Positions 7,136 to 10,187 of a DNA stretch of 10,187 nt are shown in pieces; within the stretch, counting starts at the first letter, position 1, and each line of letters begins with the position of its first letter. Source of the stretch: Rhodanobacteraceae bacterium. GTDB taxonomy: Bacteria; Pseudomonadota; Gammaproteobacteria; Xanthomonadales; SZUA-5. The stretch covers positions 1-10,187 of the forward strand of contig QIMA01000198.1 of NCBI GenBank assembly GCA_003233535.1. Direction: 5' to 3'. The translations under genes were made by a program, and so were the position numbers. Under the pieces are notes generated by a model. The model was not told the origin of the DNA, ran no database searches, and saw only the letters and a list, made by a program, of their open reading frames with translations.

Positions 7136-7798
7136 TCACCCTCCCGGCTGGCCGATGGCAACATCGTCCGAACTTTCCGAGTCATCTAGATAGCGATAGG
7201 TTTTCACCGTCCCTTCCAGCGTCAACTCGCCATTGGTGGCGATATTTCGTGCACCAGCACCTTGCGTGGGCACGGTTGGCTTGAGCGAAATGTCGTGCAT
7301 GGTCAAGATCACCACGCGAGGCAAAGAGGCAACGCCACTGACAAAGTCACCAAACTGATGGTAGGTGCCCACCATGCGCAGCGTGATCGGCTTCTCTGCG
7401 TAGAAGTCCTTCACTATTTCCGGCTGGGGCTCAAATAGATCGTTTTGAATTCCGGCCGACAGCGCTGTTTGTGAAATATCCACCAGCAGATCTGGCATCT
7501 CGGTCTTGCTCGGTAGCTTGCGCAACATCTGCTGCAGGATGAGCTTCATTTGGTCTAGCTGCTCGATATTGGCTTCGAGATTGGCAGCCTTCTGCTGCTT
7601 CTCTTCCAATTCAACGCGTAGCTGGCCCTCTTGTGCGATCAAACGATCAAACTCATCGCGTTGCGGACTCGTTTTGAAGTAGTAGCCAGCAGCGAGAATA
7701 ACAATGGCCACGACGGTGCAAAAGACCGCTTTCGCCGGCCCAGATAGACCGCCGAGGTTGTTGAAATCTGCTCTGCGTAGCTCGTCAACAACGCTCAT
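7136..7798 (-). CDS. pilO: Type IV pilus inner-membrane protein PilO
   Basis: A 220-residue bitopic inner-membrane protein that pairs with PilN and recruits PilP to form the alignment subcomplex. It has a short cytoplasmic N-terminus and one transmembrane helix (~22-41). A periplasmic coiled coil (~46-95) is rich in Glu, Gln and Leu, and a ferredoxin-like domain follows (~100-205). The typical PilO core motif with GTYHQFGDF and a following SLPRVV is at 144-163. The C-terminal tail is Ser/Asp/Gly-rich. The ATG overlaps the pilN stop in an ATGA junction, so translation is probably coupled. Length is near that of Pseudomonas PilO. Confidence 0.96.
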   Translation of the reverse strand: MSVVDELRRADFNNLGGLSGPAKAVFCTVVAIVILAAGYYFKTSPQRDEFDRLIAQEGQLRVELEEKQQKAANLEANIEQLDQMKLILQQMLRKLPSKTEMPDLLVDISQTALSAGIQNDLFEPQPEIVKDFYAEKPITLRMVGTYHQFGDFVSGVASLPRVVILTMHDISLKPTVPTQGAGARNIATNGELTLEGTVKTYRYLDDSESSDDVAIGQPGG

Positions 7799-8399
7799 TG
7801 CGCACCCCCTGCAGCGGCCATACCAGCCTCGGCTGAGCCTTCTTCTGGATCCGGGTCGAGCGGGTTCTGCAGAGTCACCCGCAACGTAAACGTGTAACGG
7901 GCCCGCGGATTTTCATCATCTGCTCTGACGACTTGCAGATCTGGATCCTTCATCCACGGTGAAGCGTCGAGACTACGCATGTAAGCGGAGACTCGAGCAT
8001 TTGACTGCGCATCCCCCTCCAAAGTGAGCGTCGCTCCGGCCTGCTTGATGGACTCCAGGCGCACGCCCTCGGGAATCGTCCGCACCAACTCATCAAACAA
8101 ATGGACCATTTGTGAGCGACTGGCTTGGAGTTCTTCGATGATGGCTTTGCGCTGCAAGAGCCTCGATCGTGTGCGCTCGAGTTCCTCGATTTTCAGTATC
8201 CGGGCGTCCAGTTCCTCGATCTCCGACTTCAGCGTGGTGATTCGGTCGGCCTGCAGCGATATTTGGCTGCCCAGAAACAAAGTTACGATCAACAAGACTC
8301 CGGCCGCACCAAGCGCCACTGCGCCGAGTAGCGCATAGAATTCTTGTTGCCGCTGGTTGCGGCGCTCTTCACGCCAGGGCAGTAGATTGATGCGTGCCA

Positions 8400-8400
<1 letters not shown>
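7795..8400 (-). CDS. pilN: Type IV pilus inner-membrane protein PilN
   Basis: A 201-residue bitopic inner-membrane protein. The N-terminal cytoplasmic tail carries INLLPWR (residues 4-10), the conserved peptide that docks into PilM. A transmembrane helix spans ~22-44, a heptad-like coiled coil ~46-96, and a periplasmic ferredoxin-like domain ~100-180. An acidic, then Ala/Gly-rich tail (~182-201) extends past the usual fold. It heterodimerises with PilO and links the cytoplasmic ring to PilP/PilQ. The start codon shares one base with the pilM stop (TGATG), and the stop overlaps the pilO start (ATGA). Confidence 0.97.
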
Positions 8401-9485
<1,085 letters not shown>

Positions 9486-9510
9486 TTACGAGCGAAACAT
9501 GTCCCGCTAC

Positions 9511-9539
9511 ATTAAATACGATTCTTAAGCTCCGAGCAA
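9511..9539 (-). promoter_or_regulatory. Predicted sigma-70-type promoter of pilMNOPQ
   Basis: On the minus strand, TTGCTC (9539-9534) and TTTAAT (9516-9511) are separated by exactly 17 bases. The -10 matches five of six consensus bases; the -35 matches only its first three, which suggests a weak or activator-dependent promoter. Transcription would start near 9504, giving a leader of about 46 bases before the pilM GTG. Confidence 0.5.
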
Positions 9540-9559
9540 CGTTGAGGTTGTGGCCGGCT

Positions 9560-9592
9560 GCACATTTCGGGCACATATCGGGCACATATCGG
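9560..9592. repeat. Three tandem 11-bp repeats in the pilM/ponA control region
   Basis: Unit 1 is GCACATTTCGG (9560-9570). Units 2 and 3 are both GCACATATCGG (9571-9581 and 9582-9592), followed by GCA of a possible broken fourth copy. The period is close to one helical turn, so the same face of DNA would be presented three times. The array lies 20-53 bp upstream of the pilM -35 and 40-73 bp upstream of the ponA -10, a position suited to a shared regulator. The binding protein, if any, is unknown. Confidence 0.85.
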
Positions 9593-9632
9593 GCAGCTAA
9601 GGCGTTCAGGTGCCGGTCTGCTGCCCACCATC

Positions 9633-9638
9633 TATACT
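9633..9638 (+). promoter_or_regulatory. Predicted -10 box of ponA
   Basis: TATACT matches five of six bases of the sigma-70 -10 consensus and would start transcription near 9645, giving a leader of about 36 bases. No good -35 hexamer lies 16-18 bases upstream; TTCAGG at 9605-9610 is too far (22 bases). Confidence 0.4.
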
Positions 9639-9680
9639 TAAGTTGCCCTATCCTTTTTGCCACTTGCGACCCTGCCTACC

Positions 9681-10187
9681 GTGCGTTTGTTTAAGAAGCT
9701 GATCTGGTTTGGCGTCTTCGCGACGCTTTTCGTTGCGCTAGCTGGCGCTCTCACCATTTGGGCCCTCTATCGGATCTACGAACCTGAGTTGCCGGACGTC
9801 GAGATCCTGAAGGAAGTTCAGTTACAACAGCCGCTTAGGATCTACTCGCTGGATGACAAGCTGATTTCCAGCATCGGTGAGGCCCGACGCACGCCCGCAG
9901 CTTTTGAAGCGATACCGGAGCGCCTGCGCCAAGCATTCATTGCCACCGAGGATGCCCGCTTCTACGAGCACCCCGGCGTCGATTACCAAGGAATTCTGCG
10001 TGCCGGCTGGCAGATATTGCGCTCTGGCGGTGAGTACGGATCGGGTGGATCGACCATCACCATGCAGTTAGCGAGAAATTTTTTCCTCAGCCCCGAGCGT
10101 CGGATTGAGCGGAAATTGAAGGAAATCATGCTCTCTTTGCGCATTGAGCATGCGCTCACCAAGGAAGAAATCCTCGCGCTGTACCTC
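9681..10187 (+). CDS. mrcA: Penicillin-binding protein 1A, N-terminal part (runs off the window)
   Basis: Bifunctional peptidoglycan glycosyltransferase/transpeptidase (class A PBP, also called ponA), of which only the first 169 codons are in the window, open to the last base. It has a short basic cytoplasmic start, one transmembrane helix (~8-30), then the GT51 glycosyltransferase domain. GT51 motifs are present: ATEDARFYEHPGVD (88-101) with catalytic Glu90, GSGGSTITMQLARN (120-133), RKLKEIMLSLRIE (144-156) and the beginning of the EEILALYL motif (162-169). The transpeptidase domain lies outside. I chose the GTG at 9681 because the resulting MRLFKK-type N-terminus is usual for PBP1A. No Shine-Dalgarno sequence is visible before it, and a TTG at 9657 is an alternative. 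The gene is divergent from pilM, as in Pseudomonas. Confidence 0.95.
   Translation, partial: MRLFKKLIWFGVFATLFVALAGALTIWALYRIYEPELPDVEILKEVQLQQPLRIYSLDDKLISSIGEARRTPAAFEAIPERLRQAFIATEDARFYEHPGVDYQGILRAGWQILRSGGEYGSGGSTITMQLARNFFLSPERRIERKLKEIMLSLRIEHALTKEEILALYL

Noticed and set aside
9560..9592. Tandem repeats as a CRISPR array
   Set aside because: The units are 11 bp and directly abutting with no spacers, and no cas genes are present.

Overview
The window carries a complete type IV pilus assembly operon, pilM-pilN-pilO-pilP-pilQ, on the minus strand. It is flanked on the right by the divergent start of a class A penicillin-binding protein gene (ponA/mrcA, cut by the window edge). On the left lie a large repeat-containing lipoprotein gene and a gene for a cyclic-nucleotide-binding/EAL protein. 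The head-to-head ponA/pilM arrangement is typical of Gammaproteobacteria. Base composition is moderate (mid-50s % GC by eye). I cannot name a genus; an uncultured or less-studied gammaproteobacterial lineage is my inference.

Layout from the right, in transcription order. Positions 9681-10187 (+) encode the N-terminal 169 residues of PBP1A. Positions 9459-9680 are a divergent control region with a promoter facing pilM, a -10 box facing ponA, and three 11-bp tandem repeats between them. Positions 9458-4320 (-) hold pilM, N, O, P and Q. Junctions are tight: TGATG for pilM/N, ATGA for pilN/O, 4 bases for pilO/P and 19 bases for pilP/Q. After 56 bases comes a predicted outer-membrane lipoprotein of 889 residues with immunoglobulin-like repeats. 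A strong hairpin terminator at 1544-1570 ends the operon. After a roughly 255-base gap comes the CNB-EAL gene (1288-92), which appears to be its own unit.

The known parts fit together. PilM (cytoplasmic, actin-like) binds the N-terminal tail of PilN. PilN and PilO form an inner-membrane heterodimer. PilP, a lipoprotein, links this to the PilQ secretin, the outer-membrane pore for the pilus. PilQ has AMIN domains that hold peptidoglycan, whose synthesis the divergent PBP1A carries out. The CNB-EAL protein could connect cAMP (or a similar nucleotide) to c-di-GMP breakdown; both are known pilus regulators in other gammaproteobacteria.

The least ordinary element is the lipoprotein after pilQ, where Pseudomonas-type genomes have aroK-aroB. 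Its promoter-less position, its own good ribosome binding site and the terminator behind it suggest it is made with the pilus machine. Its function is unknown. Three predicted starts should be moved downstream from the longest reading frame (lipoprotein to 4263, pilQ to 6557, pilP to 7131).
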